Source: Rhodovastum sp963709085 (GTDB taxonomy: Bacteria; Pseudomonadota; Alphaproteobacteria; Acetobacterales; Acetobacteraceae). From it: 64,000 nucleotides of DNA. Positions 1 to 9,603 of the stretch are shown piece after piece. How positions within the stretch are numbered: position 1 is the stretch's first letter; each line of letters begins with the position of its first letter. The notes under the pieces are model-generated. The model was not told the DNA's origin. It did no database searches and worked only from the letters and a program-made list of their open reading frames with translations. The DNA lies in assembly GCA_963709085.1 (NCBI GenBank), contig CAVPVB010000007.1, forward strand, positions 1,550,001-1,614,000. Reading direction: 5' to 3'. Both the position numbers and the translations under genes were made by a program.

Positions 1-1966
1 GCAGGTTGTTGAAGTCGTGCGCGACGCCGCCGGTGAGCTGCCCGACCGCTTCCAGGCGCTGCGCCTCGCGAAAGCGCGCCTCCATTTCGCGCTGCGGGGT
101 CACGTCCTCGCCGATCGCCAGCCGCAGCGGCGCGCGGCCCGGGGCGGCCGGCAGCAGGCTGCGGGTGAGGCGTATCCACACCGCCTTGCCGGAGCCGGTC
201 ACCAGCCGGGCTTCAACGGTCACCCGCCCTTGCTCCGGCGTGGGCCGCGCCAGCATCTGCGCGCGGTCGTCCGGGTGGACGAGTTCCTGCCAGGGCTGGC
301 CCACCAGTTCCTCCGCGCTGTAGCCGACCAGGGCGCAGCAGGCAGGGTTGACCTGCACGAAGCGCTCGTCCTCGGTTGCGATCAAAGCGATCGCCAGCGG
401 GCTGTCGTTGACGATCTGGCGGAACCGGTCCTCACTCAGCGCACGGGCGGTGGTGTCGGTGTAGGTGCGCACCACGCCACCGCCTTCCAGCGGCACGCTG
501 CGGACCTCGATCATCTGCCCCTTCGGCCGCCGCCGCTCATAGGTGTGCGGCCGGTCCAGGAAGCCGCCGCGCTGGCGCATCGCCAGCATCGCCCGATCGT
601 TTTGGTCGAACTCGCCGGACTGCCATTGCCAGTCCAGGATCGATTCGAAGGAGGGGCGCCCTTGCATCAGTTCGGGCGGCAGGCCGAGCAACTCAATCGC
701 GCGGTCGTTGCAGACTGCCACGCGCTGGTCAGGGGTGACCATGACCAGTCCCTGATCCATGTAGCCGAGCGTCGTTTCCAGCTCGCGCGCCTTGCGTGAC
801 AGATTTTCGTTCGCGGCTTGCAACGTGGTCTGCGACTGCTCCAGCCGGCGCAACTGCTGCAGCAGGGCGTGCAGCAGCAGCAGGATGCAGATGCAAGCGG
901 CCAGCGCCCCGACACCGCCGAGGATGGCGTCGCGCTGCCAGCCGGCCAGGGCGGCGGTTTCGTCCACCCCGACCGCCGCGACCAGATCGGTGTCGCGCAA
1001 TGGCCGCGTTGCAATGATGCGCTCGCTGCCGCCGAAGATGGCGGACGAGCGGAAGCTGCCGCCCCCGCGCGCCACCACGTCGTTCCAGGGGCTGTCGGCC
1101 CGCGGCCGGAGGCCGCCCTGATCCAGCGGTGGCCGGAGGCCGCCCTGATCCAGCGGTGGCCGGAGGCCGCCCTGTTCCAGCGGCGGCTGGCGCAGCAGCA
1201 CCGTGCCGTCGCGGTGCAGGAGCGCGACCATCCCGGTGCCGTGCAGGCGTAGCCCGGCGTAGAGCGAGCCGAACGTATCCAGCCGGAGCACCGCGACCAG
1301 AACCCCTGCCGGGGTTCCGTCCGGCAGGGCCAGCACGCGCGCCAAGCATAGCATCCAGGGCTTGCGGCCGGCGATCGGCGCGGGTTCCGGCGCGGGCGCG
1401 CCGATGAACAGAGCGTCGGCCGGGGTGGCGGCAACGGGGGTGGCGGCAACGGGGGTGGCGGCGAAATGGCGGGCTGCCTCGGCGCCCGCTTCGGCTTGCC
1501 GCAGGGCCGGCAGCCGCCCGGCTGCGTTGAGCACGTGGCCCTCGGTATCGGTCACCAGCAACGCCTCGATCTGCGGCAGGTGGACGGCGCTGTCGTGCAG
1601 CCACGACGCAAAGCGCGGGCCTGCCATCATCGTGCGCATCGCGTCAGCCGAGGTGGCGCCGGCCTCGGCGGCACCCTCCTGCAGGTCGAGCAGCACGGCA
1701 TCCCCCGCCTGCACCGAGCGGGCGGTCTGCTCGGCGATTGCCAAAGCGAGGTTCTCGGCGGCGATACGCGCCGTATCCAGCGCCACCTGGCGTTGCCCCA
1801 GCACCAGCCCGCCGCCGCCCAGCAGGGCGAGGGCCACCAGCACCCCGCCGATGGCCACCATGCGGGGACGCAGGGTGACGCCCCTCCGCTCGCCGTCGCC
1901 GGCCGCCGGGTCCGCTCCGGTGTCGCCCGCTGTCTCCGATGTCGCCATGCCGCTCCGTTTTGCCAT
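1..1966 (-). CDS. PAS-domain sensor histidine kinase, cut by left window edge
   Basis: Membrane sensor kinase read leftwards, about 655 codons present, C-terminus missing. Start chosen at the ATG at 1966, with a G-rich ribosome site just before it; a second in-frame ATG lies at 1948. A membrane segment at residues ~36-57, a periplasmic sensing region of roughly 280 residues, a second membrane segment at ~348-370, a short coiled linker, then two PAS domains (~395-500 and ~510-625). The last visible residues, AVGQLTGGVAHDFNNL, are the H-box of a HisKA-type kinase with the phospho-accepting His in VAHDF; the ATPase domain lies outside the window. The periplasmic part holds two tandem-repeat tracts, VAATP and LDQGGLRPP. 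Signal and partner regulator are unknown. Kinase call is firm. Confidence 0.88.
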   Translation of the reverse strand, partial: MAKRSGMATSETAGDTGADPAAGDGERRGVTLRPRMVAIGGVLVALALLGGGGLVLGQRQVALDTARIAAENLALAIAEQTARSVQAGDAVLLDLQEGAAEAGATSADAMRTMMAGPRFASWLHDSAVHLPQIEALLVTDTEGHVLNAAGRLPALRQAEAGAEAARHFAATPVAATPVAATPADALFIGAPAPEPAPIAGRKPWMLCLARVLALPDGTPAGVLVAVLRLDTFGSLYAGLRLHGTGMVALLHRDGTVLLRQPPLEQGGLRPPLDQGGLRPPLDQGGLRPRADSPWNDVVARGGGSFRSSAIFGGSERIIATRPLRDTDLVAAVGVDETAALAGWQRDAILGGVGALAACICILLLLHALLQQLRRLEQSQTTLQAANENLSRKARELETTLGYMDQGLVMVTPDQRVAVCNDRAIELLGLPPELMQGRPSFESILDWQWQSGEFDQNDRAMLAMRQRGGFLDRPHTYERRRPKGQMIEVRSVPLEGGGVVRTYTDTTARALSEDRFRQIVNDSPLAIALIATEDERFVQVNPACCALVGYSAEELVGQPWQELVHPDDRAQMLARPTPEQGRVTVEARLVTGSGKAVWIRLTRSLLPAAPGRAPLRLAIGEDVTPQREMEARFREAQRLEAVGQLTGGVAHDFNNL
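1104..1184. repeat. Three tandem 27-bp repeats inside the sensor kinase gene
   Basis: Three head-to-tail 27-bp units (1104-1130, 1131-1157, 1158-1184). The first two are identical and the third differs by a few bases. They keep the reading frame and encode a nine-residue unit, L(D/E)QGGLRPP, in the predicted periplasmic sensor domain, so copy number can change without breaking the gene. Confidence 0.9.
1422..1465. repeat. 15-bp tandem repeat inside the sensor kinase gene
   Basis: A 15-bp unit containing GGTGGCGGCAACGG is repeated nearly three times. It encodes VAATP repeats in the periplasmic part of the kinase and is in frame. Confidence 0.8.
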
Positions 1967-2072
1967 GCGCTGTCCCCCCCGGCACCTCGGCCGGGGCACC
2001 CGTCATGCTGCCGTTACGGAGGGCGGGGTCAAGCCGGTTGGTGGGCCGGCCGGTCAATGCCCATCGGCGACG

Positions 2073-2327
2073 TCAATGGCCATCCGCAACGAAAGCATTG
2101 AAGGTGATGAGGGTATAGGTATCCTTCACCCCTTCGATGGTCTGCAGCCGCTCGGTGACGAACAGGCCGGTGTCGTGTTCGGGGCTGAGGTAGAATTTCG
2201 CCAGCAGGTCGTACTGGCCCGAGGTCGAATACAGCTCCGACAGCTCCTCGATTGTATCGGCTGCGACCTGGGCGACTTTGTAACTCTGGCCCATCTCGCA
2301 TTTGATCATAACAAAAATAGGACGCAT
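2073..2327 (-). CDS. Stand-alone Lrp/AsnC ligand-binding domain protein
   Basis: An 84-residue protein that matches the effector-binding (RAM/AsnC C-terminal) half of Lrp/AsnC regulators, with no DNA-binding HTH in front. The beta-alpha-beta pattern is visible: MIKCEMGQSYKVAQVA, then a helix, then YDLLAKFYL and a C-terminal strand GVKDTYTLITFNAF. Such short proteins usually form oligomers and bind small ligands such as amino acids; whether this one modulates a regulator is unknown. The downstream neighbour is a decayed integrase, so this gene marks the edge of the core genome. ATG start at 2327. Confidence 0.82.
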   Translation of the reverse strand: MRPIFVMIKCEMGQSYKVAQVAADTIEELSELYSTSGQYDLLAKFYLSPEHDTGLFVTERLQTIEGVKDTYTLITFNAFVADGH

Positions 2328-2346
2328 TTTTCACCATCCTTATCAG

Positions 2347-2996
2347 TCACTTGCGGCCGCGTTCCCCGTTTTCCCGTTTTTGATCCGACAAACGAATAAT
2401 GGCAGCTTCGGCCAGTCGTTCCTGGCTGGCGCTGGCAGTGTAGAGCGTGACCATCGCCAGTGTCTCGTGCCCGGTTACCGCCGCGATCTCGTTCGCCGTG
2501 CAACCGGCCTCGGCCAGCGAGGCGGCGGCCGGTTTGCGCCGGCCGTGCACGCCCAGCGGTGGCAGGCAGATGCGCTCCAGCGCCAGCGCCAGCGCCAGCG
2601 CCAGCATGTGGCTGATGTGCTGCGCCTGCCAGGGCCGGCCTTGCGTGGTGGTCAATATGTGCGTCCCGTTCGGCGCGCAGTTTCGGGTGTGCGGGGATCA
2701 CCAGTGCCGCGCCGGTCTTCTGCTGGCGCAGGCGGATGCACCTGCCGTCGCACCGAGGCAACGGCCGTGTCGCCGAGTTCGGCCACATCACGATCATAGA
2801 CGGAATAGGTGGCCCGGGTGGCCGGCGCGAGGGCGACCCATTCCGGTGACAGCTTGCAGGCGGCCGGGAGCGCATTCACCGTGCCGGGCTGAACGCGTTG
2901 CGTCCGGACAGCCTTACGGGCGTACTGGTATTCCTTGACCGTGCCATCGGCCAGCTTGCGCCGGACGGTTCGCACCCGCTCGCCGGATGATCGCAT
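2347..2996 (-). pseudogene. Tyrosine recombinase (phage integrase) remnant
   Basis: Three frames carry consecutive pieces of one integrase. The N-terminal piece (about 2996-2740) has RTVRRKLADGTVKEY and LSPEWVALAPATRATY, typical of the SAM-like arm-binding part. It joins abruptly, after VASVRR, to KTGAALVIPAHPKLRAE, which in intact relatives lies more than 100 residues further on, so an internal segment is missing. A second frame change leads to the catalytic end GVHGRRK...TGHETLAMVTLY, with the HxxR, GH and Y elements. A hexanucleotide run (2578-2604) sits in this last piece. Real starts may be ATG 2996 or a GTG about eight codons later. The internal loss makes this a true pseudogene. Confidence 0.85.
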
Positions 2997-3216
2997 CCAC
3001 AGCCCTCTGCTCCGCGACCTCGATCGAGGCCACGCCCAATTCGACCCCGAACATCTGGTCTACGGCGCCACGGTCCCACCTGGGCGAGCGGCTGCCCAGA
3101 TGCAGCGACGGCAGCGGCAGCTTTCCGAGACGCTGCAGCCGCGGCAGATGATCGACGCGGACACGGATATACGCGGCAAGGGGTTCCCGGTCGAGCCAGC
3201 GGGGCAGGTCGGGCAT
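2914..3216 (-). CDS. Excisionase-like / AlpA-type HTH protein
   Basis: About 100 residues, starting at MPDLPRWLDREPLAAYIRV. The pattern LPRWLDRE..LAAYI.V..D.LPRLQRLGKLP..S..LG.RSPRWDR is that of small winged-helix excisionase/AlpA-like proteins found just upstream of phage-type integrases. It overlaps the start of the decayed integrase in another frame, the usual xis-int arrangement. The reading frame also runs further upstream through a palindromic repeat giving a spurious GKRSATHQR peptide, so the internal ATG at 3216 is preferred. Probably no longer useful, since its integrase is broken. Confidence 0.62.
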   Translation of the reverse strand: MPDLPRWLDREPLAAYIRVRVDHLPRLQRLGKLPLPSLHLGSRSPRWDRGAVDQMFGVELGVASIEVAEQRAVDAIIRRAGANRPAQAGRWHGQGIPVRP

Positions 3217-3254
3217 CGGCCCAGTTCTCCCGTCCGTAAACAGCGGCTTGCGTT

Positions 3255-3280
3255 GGTGGGTGGCGCTTCGCTTGCCCACC
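3255..3280. repeat. GGTGGGT palindromic intergenic repeat, copy 1
   Basis: Hairpin with arms GGTGGGT and (G)CCCACC around an inner GCG-CTT-CGC stem. The same element appears at 46894-46919 and 47013-47038, with a decayed relative near 46114. It generates false reading frames containing GKRSATHQR on one strand. Confidence 0.8.
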
Positions 3281-3363
3281 CTACGCGTGCTATATTTGTT
3301 ACGCAGCGCGGCTTTGGCAGCCGGACACGTGATATAAACGCTTGAAATTGCGGAGATCGTGCA

Positions 3364-3987
3364 ATGGAAGACCGAAATATTCGTCTTGATAAAGAAATCA
3401 AAGACAGCTTCGCACTGATCGGCCGCTTTGTGCAGGAATTTGAGTTGATGGTTAATGCTGCGCGCGCCGGCTGCATCTGTCTGATTTCGTCAGGAGTTAT
3501 GCAGCAACGATTGGTGTCTATTGCTTTTCAGCACCAATCAATGACGGCGCAGCCTTTGTTTGACATTTGGCGCGCTATTGTCGCCGAATTTCGGACTATC
3601 AACGGAACGGAAACCGATTCTATTCAAGATATAGACGAAAATAGAACACTTAACTATATAATTTCTCATATAGGGAAAGAATATTCTCATTTAGTGCACA
3701 AGAGAAATACAATTTCGCATGGAACTTGGTATATTGGTTGGGTGCATCCTGAACGGGAAGATTTTTCTGACATGCCGGTTGAAAAAGGAAAAGTTACCAA
3801 GGGTGGGCTGGAGTTCGCTTGCGCGCTAAAAGACAAAGAGGAATTGCTACAATATATCCAACGTTGCAACTCAACCGCACAGATGATAAACCGTGCTACT
3901 GGCGTTATTAGATTAAACCGCAAATTCAAAAATAACTTTATTCAACAGGATGGCGCGTGGCGAAGTCGCGATGATCCTGCCAAATGA
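3364..3987 (+). CDS. AT-rich hypothetical protein of 207 residues
   Basis: I do not recognise a family. The protein is helix-rich and soluble, with no signal peptide or membrane segment; notable stretches are ISHIGKEYSHLVHKRNTISHGTWYIGW in the middle (broken here by position ~105-130) and a basic C-terminus. Base composition is strikingly AT-rich compared with all neighbours, with runs such as aactatataatttctcat, a sign of recent acquisition. It follows the excisionase/integrase remnant and a palindromic repeat, so it is best read as cargo of a small mobile element. The HxxRNxxSHG pattern resembles that seen in some nucleic-acid or abortive-infection type accessory proteins, but this is only a weak hint. 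Confidence 0.72.
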   Translation: MEDRNIRLDKEIKDSFALIGRFVQEFELMVNAARAGCICLISSGVMQQRLVSIAFQHQSMTAQPLFDIWRAIVAEFRTINGTETDSIQDIDENRTLNYIISHIGKEYSHLVHKRNTISHGTWYIGWVHPEREDFSDMPVEKGKVTKGGLEFACALKDKEELLQYIQRCNSTAQMINRATGVIRLNRKFKNNFIQQDGAWRSRDDPAK

Positions 3988-4266
3988 TCTTCCATAAGAA
4001 TAGATAGTCCTCCACTGAGTGTTGCTGTTGCTTGCTTCCTCCCAATCTGGGCGAGCGTTGTGTAGCACGCGCCAGCCTGTTTGGCTTGATGCCATAATGG
4101 CAGCTTCGCGTAGAAAGCGGCCACTTGGCAGCAAGCGTCATCATCCGCGCCGGCCTCATGCCGAGGCCCGCAGCGGATGCCGCGTCGCCCATCCGCCGTA
4201 TTCCGTCATATGCCGGTCAGCAGCCCTTCACATCAAACACGCCCGCTCCCAACCGCACCCGCAAAC

Positions 4267-5487
4267 CTACGCCTTCAAAATCTTCGCCACCTTATTCTGC
4301 CGCAGCCGGTAAGCATCCGGCATCGACTTCCCCAGCAGCGGGCGCAGATAGAGCCGGAACGCGTCGGTCACGTCGGTGCCGCTCTCGGTGAGGAATTCGT
4401 CCGGCATGGTGCGGGTTTTGCCGGCAACGTCCTCCAGCGGGGCCAGCCGGTAATCCACCGAGTAATAGCCGGTGCGCTCGATCACCACCGAGCCGTCCCG
4501 TTCGCCCCACATGGCATACTGCACCGCCTTCTCGCCGACCTCGCGCGCCTCGCGCTGGTCCACGTCGGAGACGCAGCCAGCGAAGGAGCGCTGCAGATAG
4601 CCGAACGTGTCGCCGCGCACGCGGCTGATGCCGAGCTTGCTCTTGACTTCGTCGCACAACAGACCGGCCAGTTCGCCGCTGCCGGAAAGCTGCAGGTTGC
4701 CATGCGCGTCGCGCTCGATCTCCTTGGCGAGCTGGGTGATGATCGGCGTGCCCGACTCGTCGTGGATGCCCTCCGAGACGGCGACCACGCAGCGGCCGAA
4801 CTGATCGACCGTGCGGCGCACGTCGGCGAGGAAGCTGTCGATCCGGAAGATGCGCTCCGGCACGTAGACCATGTGCGGCCCGTCATCGGGAAACTTCTTG
4901 CCGAGCGCCGCGGCGGCGGTCAGGAAGCCGGCATGACGGCCCATGATGACGCCGATATAGACGCCCGGCAGCGACCGGTTGTCGAGATTGGCGCCGAGGA
5001 AGGACTGCACGACGAAGCGCGCGGCGGAGGGGAAGCCCGGCGTGTGGTCGTTCAGGACCAGATCGTTGTCGATCGTCTTCGGGATATGAATGCAGCGGAT
5101 CGGATGGTTCGCCTTGCGCGCTTCTTCGGCGACGATGCGGACGGTGTCGGAGGAATCGTTGCCGCCGATGTAGAAGAAATAGCGGATCTCGTGCGCCTTC
5201 AGGGCCTCGAAGATCTGGTGGCAATATTTCAGGTCCGGCTTGTCCCGGGTCGAGCCCAGCGCCGACGACGGAGTCTCGCCGACCATTTCCAGGTTGTGGG
5301 TGGTCTCCTGCGTCAGATCGACGAAATCCTCGTCGACGATGCCGCGCACGCCGTGCAGCGCGCCATAGACGAGGCTGACGTTGCGGAATTTCCGCGCCTC
5401 CAGCACCACGCCCACAAGTGACTGATTGATGACAGCGGTCGGACCCCCGCCCTGGGCCACCAGCACTTTTCCTTGCAGCACGGCCAA
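4267..5487 (-). CDS. pfp: Pyrophosphate-dependent 6-phosphofructokinase
   Basis: 406 residues, complete. Interconverts fructose 6-phosphate and fructose 1,6-bisphosphate in the cytoplasm using pyrophosphate in place of ATP, so the step is reversible. Visible family marks: GGGPTAVINQS at the N-terminus, the YIGGNDSSDT loop (GGND, with Asp where ATP enzymes have Gly, marks PPi use), the catalytic PKTIDND motif, and MGRHAGFLT. ATG start at 5487 opens MAVLQGKVLVAQGGG. It stands alone with a 308-bp gap upstream, so probably has its own promoter. No ATP-type phosphofructokinase is seen in this window, as expected for many alphaproteobacteria. Confidence 0.95.
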   Translation of the reverse strand: MAVLQGKVLVAQGGGPTAVINQSLVGVVLEARKFRNVSLVYGALHGVRGIVDEDFVDLTQETTHNLEMVGETPSSALGSTRDKPDLKYCHQIFEALKAHEIRYFFYIGGNDSSDTVRIVAEEARKANHPIRCIHIPKTIDNDLVLNDHTPGFPSAARFVVQSFLGANLDNRSLPGVYIGVIMGRHAGFLTAAAALGKKFPDDGPHMVYVPERIFRIDSFLADVRRTVDQFGRCVVAVSEGIHDESGTPIITQLAKEIERDAHGNLQLSGSGELAGLLCDEVKSKLGISRVRGDTFGYLQRSFAGCVSDVDQREAREVGEKAVQYAMWGERDGSVVIERTGYYSVDYRLAPLEDVAGKTRTMPDEFLTESGTDVTDAFRLYLRPLLGKSMPDAYRLRQNKVAKILKA

Positions 5488-5795
5488 TTCCTCCGCTGAT
5501 AAGCTGTCAGGCTATTGATCCTGTGCCGGACGGCAGCATGGGGCACGCAACGTGTCAATGGTTTTGCGCGCCAAGTTCATACCATCGTATTCGCAAACTT
5601 GCCGCCGGCGCTCACCAAAGGATGATGTTGATTCCGTTCATCTGCGTTCCATGACGCTTGCAGTAACCTTTCCGTAAAAGTAGCGTGTGCACACTTTGGG
5701 GGGCGGAGCGGGACGCGCTGCGCTACCAGGATGTGGATCACATGCAGTCAGTTTGCGTCCCGGTGCCGGTTACCCTTCTGTAAGGAGAGCCGATT
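5488..5795. other. Divergent intergenic region with two GTNACC-type direct repeats
   Basis: 308 bp between pfp (leftwards) and the HTH-receiver gene (rightwards). Two related 15-bp stretches, GTAACCTTTCCGTAA at 5663-5677 and GTTACCCTTCTGTAA at 5769-5783, lie in the same orientation, the second overlapping the ribosome site of the rightward gene. They could be regulator sites. No RNA gene or other coding region is seen. Confidence 0.4.
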
Positions 5796-6618
5796 ATGGT
5801 TGCCCGTGCTCCGGGGCCATTCGACCAGTCCTTGGCTGACCGTATGCGGTTCGCCCGGCGAGTCGCGGGCATGACGCAGCGCGACCTTGCCGCTGCCATT
5901 GGCTCGCGCGTGTCGCAGGTGCGCCGCTACGAAACCGCGGCGGCCAGCATTTCCGCGTCCACGCTGTTGCGCATCGCGGTGGCGCTGGATGTGCCGGTGG
6001 GGTGGTTGTACGGCATCGATGACAGCGACAACTGGCCCGATACCCTGATCGCCTCGCTGTTCCAGGACAAGCAGATGCCGGCCCTGGTCAGTGCGTTCGC
6101 CCGGATCGCCGATGGCGAGGCCCGTCGAGCTGGTGGTCACCATGGCGCAGGGGCTGAGCAATCTCAGCCATTCCCGGGTGCCGGCGCTCCCTGCGCCGAT
6201 GGCTTCGGTTTCGCAACTCGGGCCTGGGGGGGCGCGCAACCGGGCCCTGCTGGTCGACGACGCGCCGGATGTGCTGGTCGTGGTCGGCGCCTTCCTGCGT
6301 TCGGGCGGCTACGACGTGGTGCGCGCGCATGATGCCGAAGCGGCGCTGAACGCGCTTCGTCGCGACGAACCGCTCGATGTGCTGGTGACCGACTATGCCA
6401 TGCCCGGCATGAGCGGGTTGGAACTGGTGCGCCGGGCCCGCGATTTACGCCCCGGCCTGGCCGCCGTGGTGATCACCGCCTTCGCGGCCGACCTCGCGCT
6501 CGATGCCGGGCGGCCGTCCGGCGTGACGGTGCTGGCCAAGCCGTTCGCCCGCGCCGAACTGCTGAACGCCGTGCGCGCAGTGTGCACCGGCGCCGAGGCC
6601 GGCGCACGCGAGGCGTGA
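5796..6618 (+). CDS. XRE-family HTH protein fused to a response-regulator receiver domain (single-base frameshift)
   Basis: ATG at 5796 follows AGGAGAG. The first frame gives an N-terminal XRE/Cro HTH (residues ~10-75, RMRFARRVAGMTQRDLAAAI, then VSQVRRYE) and reads to IADGEARRA at ~6132. From there the next frame continues VVTMAQGLSNLSH and into a receiver domain: LLVDDAPDV acidic pair, LVTDYAMPG with the phospho-accepting Asp, VVITAFA and the VLAKPFA Lys. Removing one base near 6133 gives one protein of about 273 residues. If the frameshift is real, the receiver could be made from ATG 6142. HTH-first, receiver-last is an unusual order. Target genes unknown. Confidence 0.75.
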
Positions 6619-6632
6619 CGCCGGCGTCACGC
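6613..6632. terminator. Hairpin between convergent genes
   Basis: Perfect 8-bp stem GCGTGACG/CGTCACGC with a CCGG loop, overlapping the stop codon of the receiver gene and 33 bp from the end of glnS. Likely serves as a shared terminator for the two convergent genes; no T-run is present. Confidence 0.6.
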
Positions 6633-6664
6633 TTCAGGCGTGTTCCGCTCCAGGCGGGCGGGGC

Positions 6665-8380
<1,716 letters not shown>

Positions 8381-8510
8381 GCGTGTCGTTCCATCAGAAA
8401 GCAGCTATCTCGAGGGAACCAACCTACATGAGCGGCGACGGAAGGCCAGGGGCAGACCCCCCGGCTCTCCCTGATGCGATCAGCGCGTCCGTTATGCCGG
8501 TACGGCAGCG

Positions 8511-8529
8511 CCCGGCAGGATCTGCCGGG
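8511..8529 (-). terminator. Hairpin downstream of the PEP-CTERM gene
   Basis: Perfect stem CCCGGCAG/CTGCCGGG with a 3-nt loop, about 30 bp past the stop of the leftward PEP-CTERM gene. No clear T-run. Confidence 0.6.
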
Positions 8530-8558
8530 TCACCGCAACTTGTTGCCGATGGAAGCGG

Positions 8559-9323
8559 TCAGGTGCGGCGGCGGATCAGGCCAATGCCGAACAGACCGGA
8601 GCCCAGCAGAGCCAGGGAGGCGGGTTCGGGAACGGTGGTCGAACCCGGGATGGAAGGATCGGATGTAAAGCCCAGCAATTCCTGGGTCCCGTTCGAGGAC
8701 AACAGCACGGTGGGCGTCTGCTGCACCGGATAGGCGCCCGGGTCGCTGCTGTACAGGCCCAGCATGGTGCTGATGTCGCCGCTCAGCGTCGTGTCGGAGC
8801 CGGTATAGGTGTAGCCGTATTCGGCGTGCCAGATGGCGATTTGCACCGCGGCCGACATTTCCGCGTTCGCCCCTTTGCTCAACGCGGTGTTGCCGTAGGA
8901 GGCCAGCCAGTCGATCTCGTTGAGCATTGCCGTCGTGAATGTCACAGCCGGCACGGAGATGGCGCCCGTGGGGGCCGTTGTGAATTGACCTAAAGTGAAA
9001 ACATTGCCTGTGCTGCCAATATAAATGTCCTGACCGAAGTCAACACACCAGACATAAAGGTTATATTGCTGCGATGTGCTCAGGTTGGTGCCGTTGACAC
9101 CCGTCACCGTCACTTCCTGCTGTCCGGCGTATTGGACATACGTGGTGTCGGCACTTCCGGTCGAGTCCACCGCACCGTTCCAATACGGCGTATTGAGGGT
9201 GACCGATTCATATCCGTTGGTCAGACCGTCTTCGGTAACGGTGAGTTGGGTCGCGGTGGCCGATGTTGCTGCCAGGGCGCCGAGGGTGATGGCCGATGCC
9301 ATCAGGAACGACTTCGACGACAT
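8559..9323 (-). CDS. PEP-CTERM sorting domain-containing secreted protein
   Basis: 254 residues. Signal peptide (MSSKSFLMASAITLGALAATSATA), a Ser/Thr/Gly-rich beta-type body, and a C-terminal tripartite sorting tail: VPEPAS, a hydrophobic stretch (LALLGSGLFGIGLI) and RRRT. By family knowledge such tails are cut by an exosortase and the protein is placed at the cell surface or in exopolysaccharide. No exosortase gene is in the window. A composition poorer in GC than its neighbours and an AT-rich upstream region (9370-9460) point to its own promoter. Function of the body is unknown. Confidence 0.88.
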   Translation of the reverse strand: MSSKSFLMASAITLGALAATSATATQLTVTEDGLTNGYESVTLNTPYWNGAVDSTGSADTTYVQYAGQQEVTVTGVNGTNLSTSQQYNLYVWCVDFGQDIYIGSTGNVFTLGQFTTAPTGAISVPAVTFTTAMLNEIDWLASYGNTALSKGANAEMSAAVQIAIWHAEYGYTYTGSDTTLSGDISTMLGLYSSDPGAYPVQQTPTVLLSSNGTQELLGFTSDPSIPGSTTVPEPASLALLGSGLFGIGLIRRRT

Positions 9324-9577
9324 TTCGCTTGTCCTGCTTCGCTCGGGGATGCGCGAAAGCGTCTTCTGGGCGCCTTCGATCTGCCACGCATTTTCCGCAA
9401 AAATTAGGAATTCGTCAACTATTTTGAGACGAACGCGTGTTTATTTTTGTTAACCGGATCGCCGGCGAGTCAGTTCGCCACGGATCGATCCATTCGAGAC
9501 GGGCGGCCTGAAGGTTTCAGGCGGGGCTGATGCGGTGTTTTCGATGCGCGCCAAAGCGGCGGCCCTGGCCATCGGGG

Positions 9578-9597
9578 GGCCGCCGGGGGGGGCGGCC
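9578..9597 (-). terminator. Hairpin after the OprB-like porin gene
   Basis: Stem GGCCGCC/GGCGGCC with a six-G loop, seven bases past the stop codon of the leftward porin gene. Likely terminator of the ndh-porin operon. Confidence 0.65.
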
Positions 9598-9603
9598 AGC
9601 GGA

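Noticed and set aside
17..799. Rightward frame of 260 codons at the left edge
   Set aside because: The leftward sensor kinase with PAS domains and an H-box covers this stretch.
3255..3360. Start of the excisionase-like gene inside the palindromic repeat
   Set aside because: The upstream codons encode the repeat-derived GKRSATHQR peptide, so an internal ATG at 3216 was preferred.
4177..5421. Long plus-strand frame opposite pfp
   Set aside because: pfp on the other strand has all family motifs; this frame is a compositional shadow.
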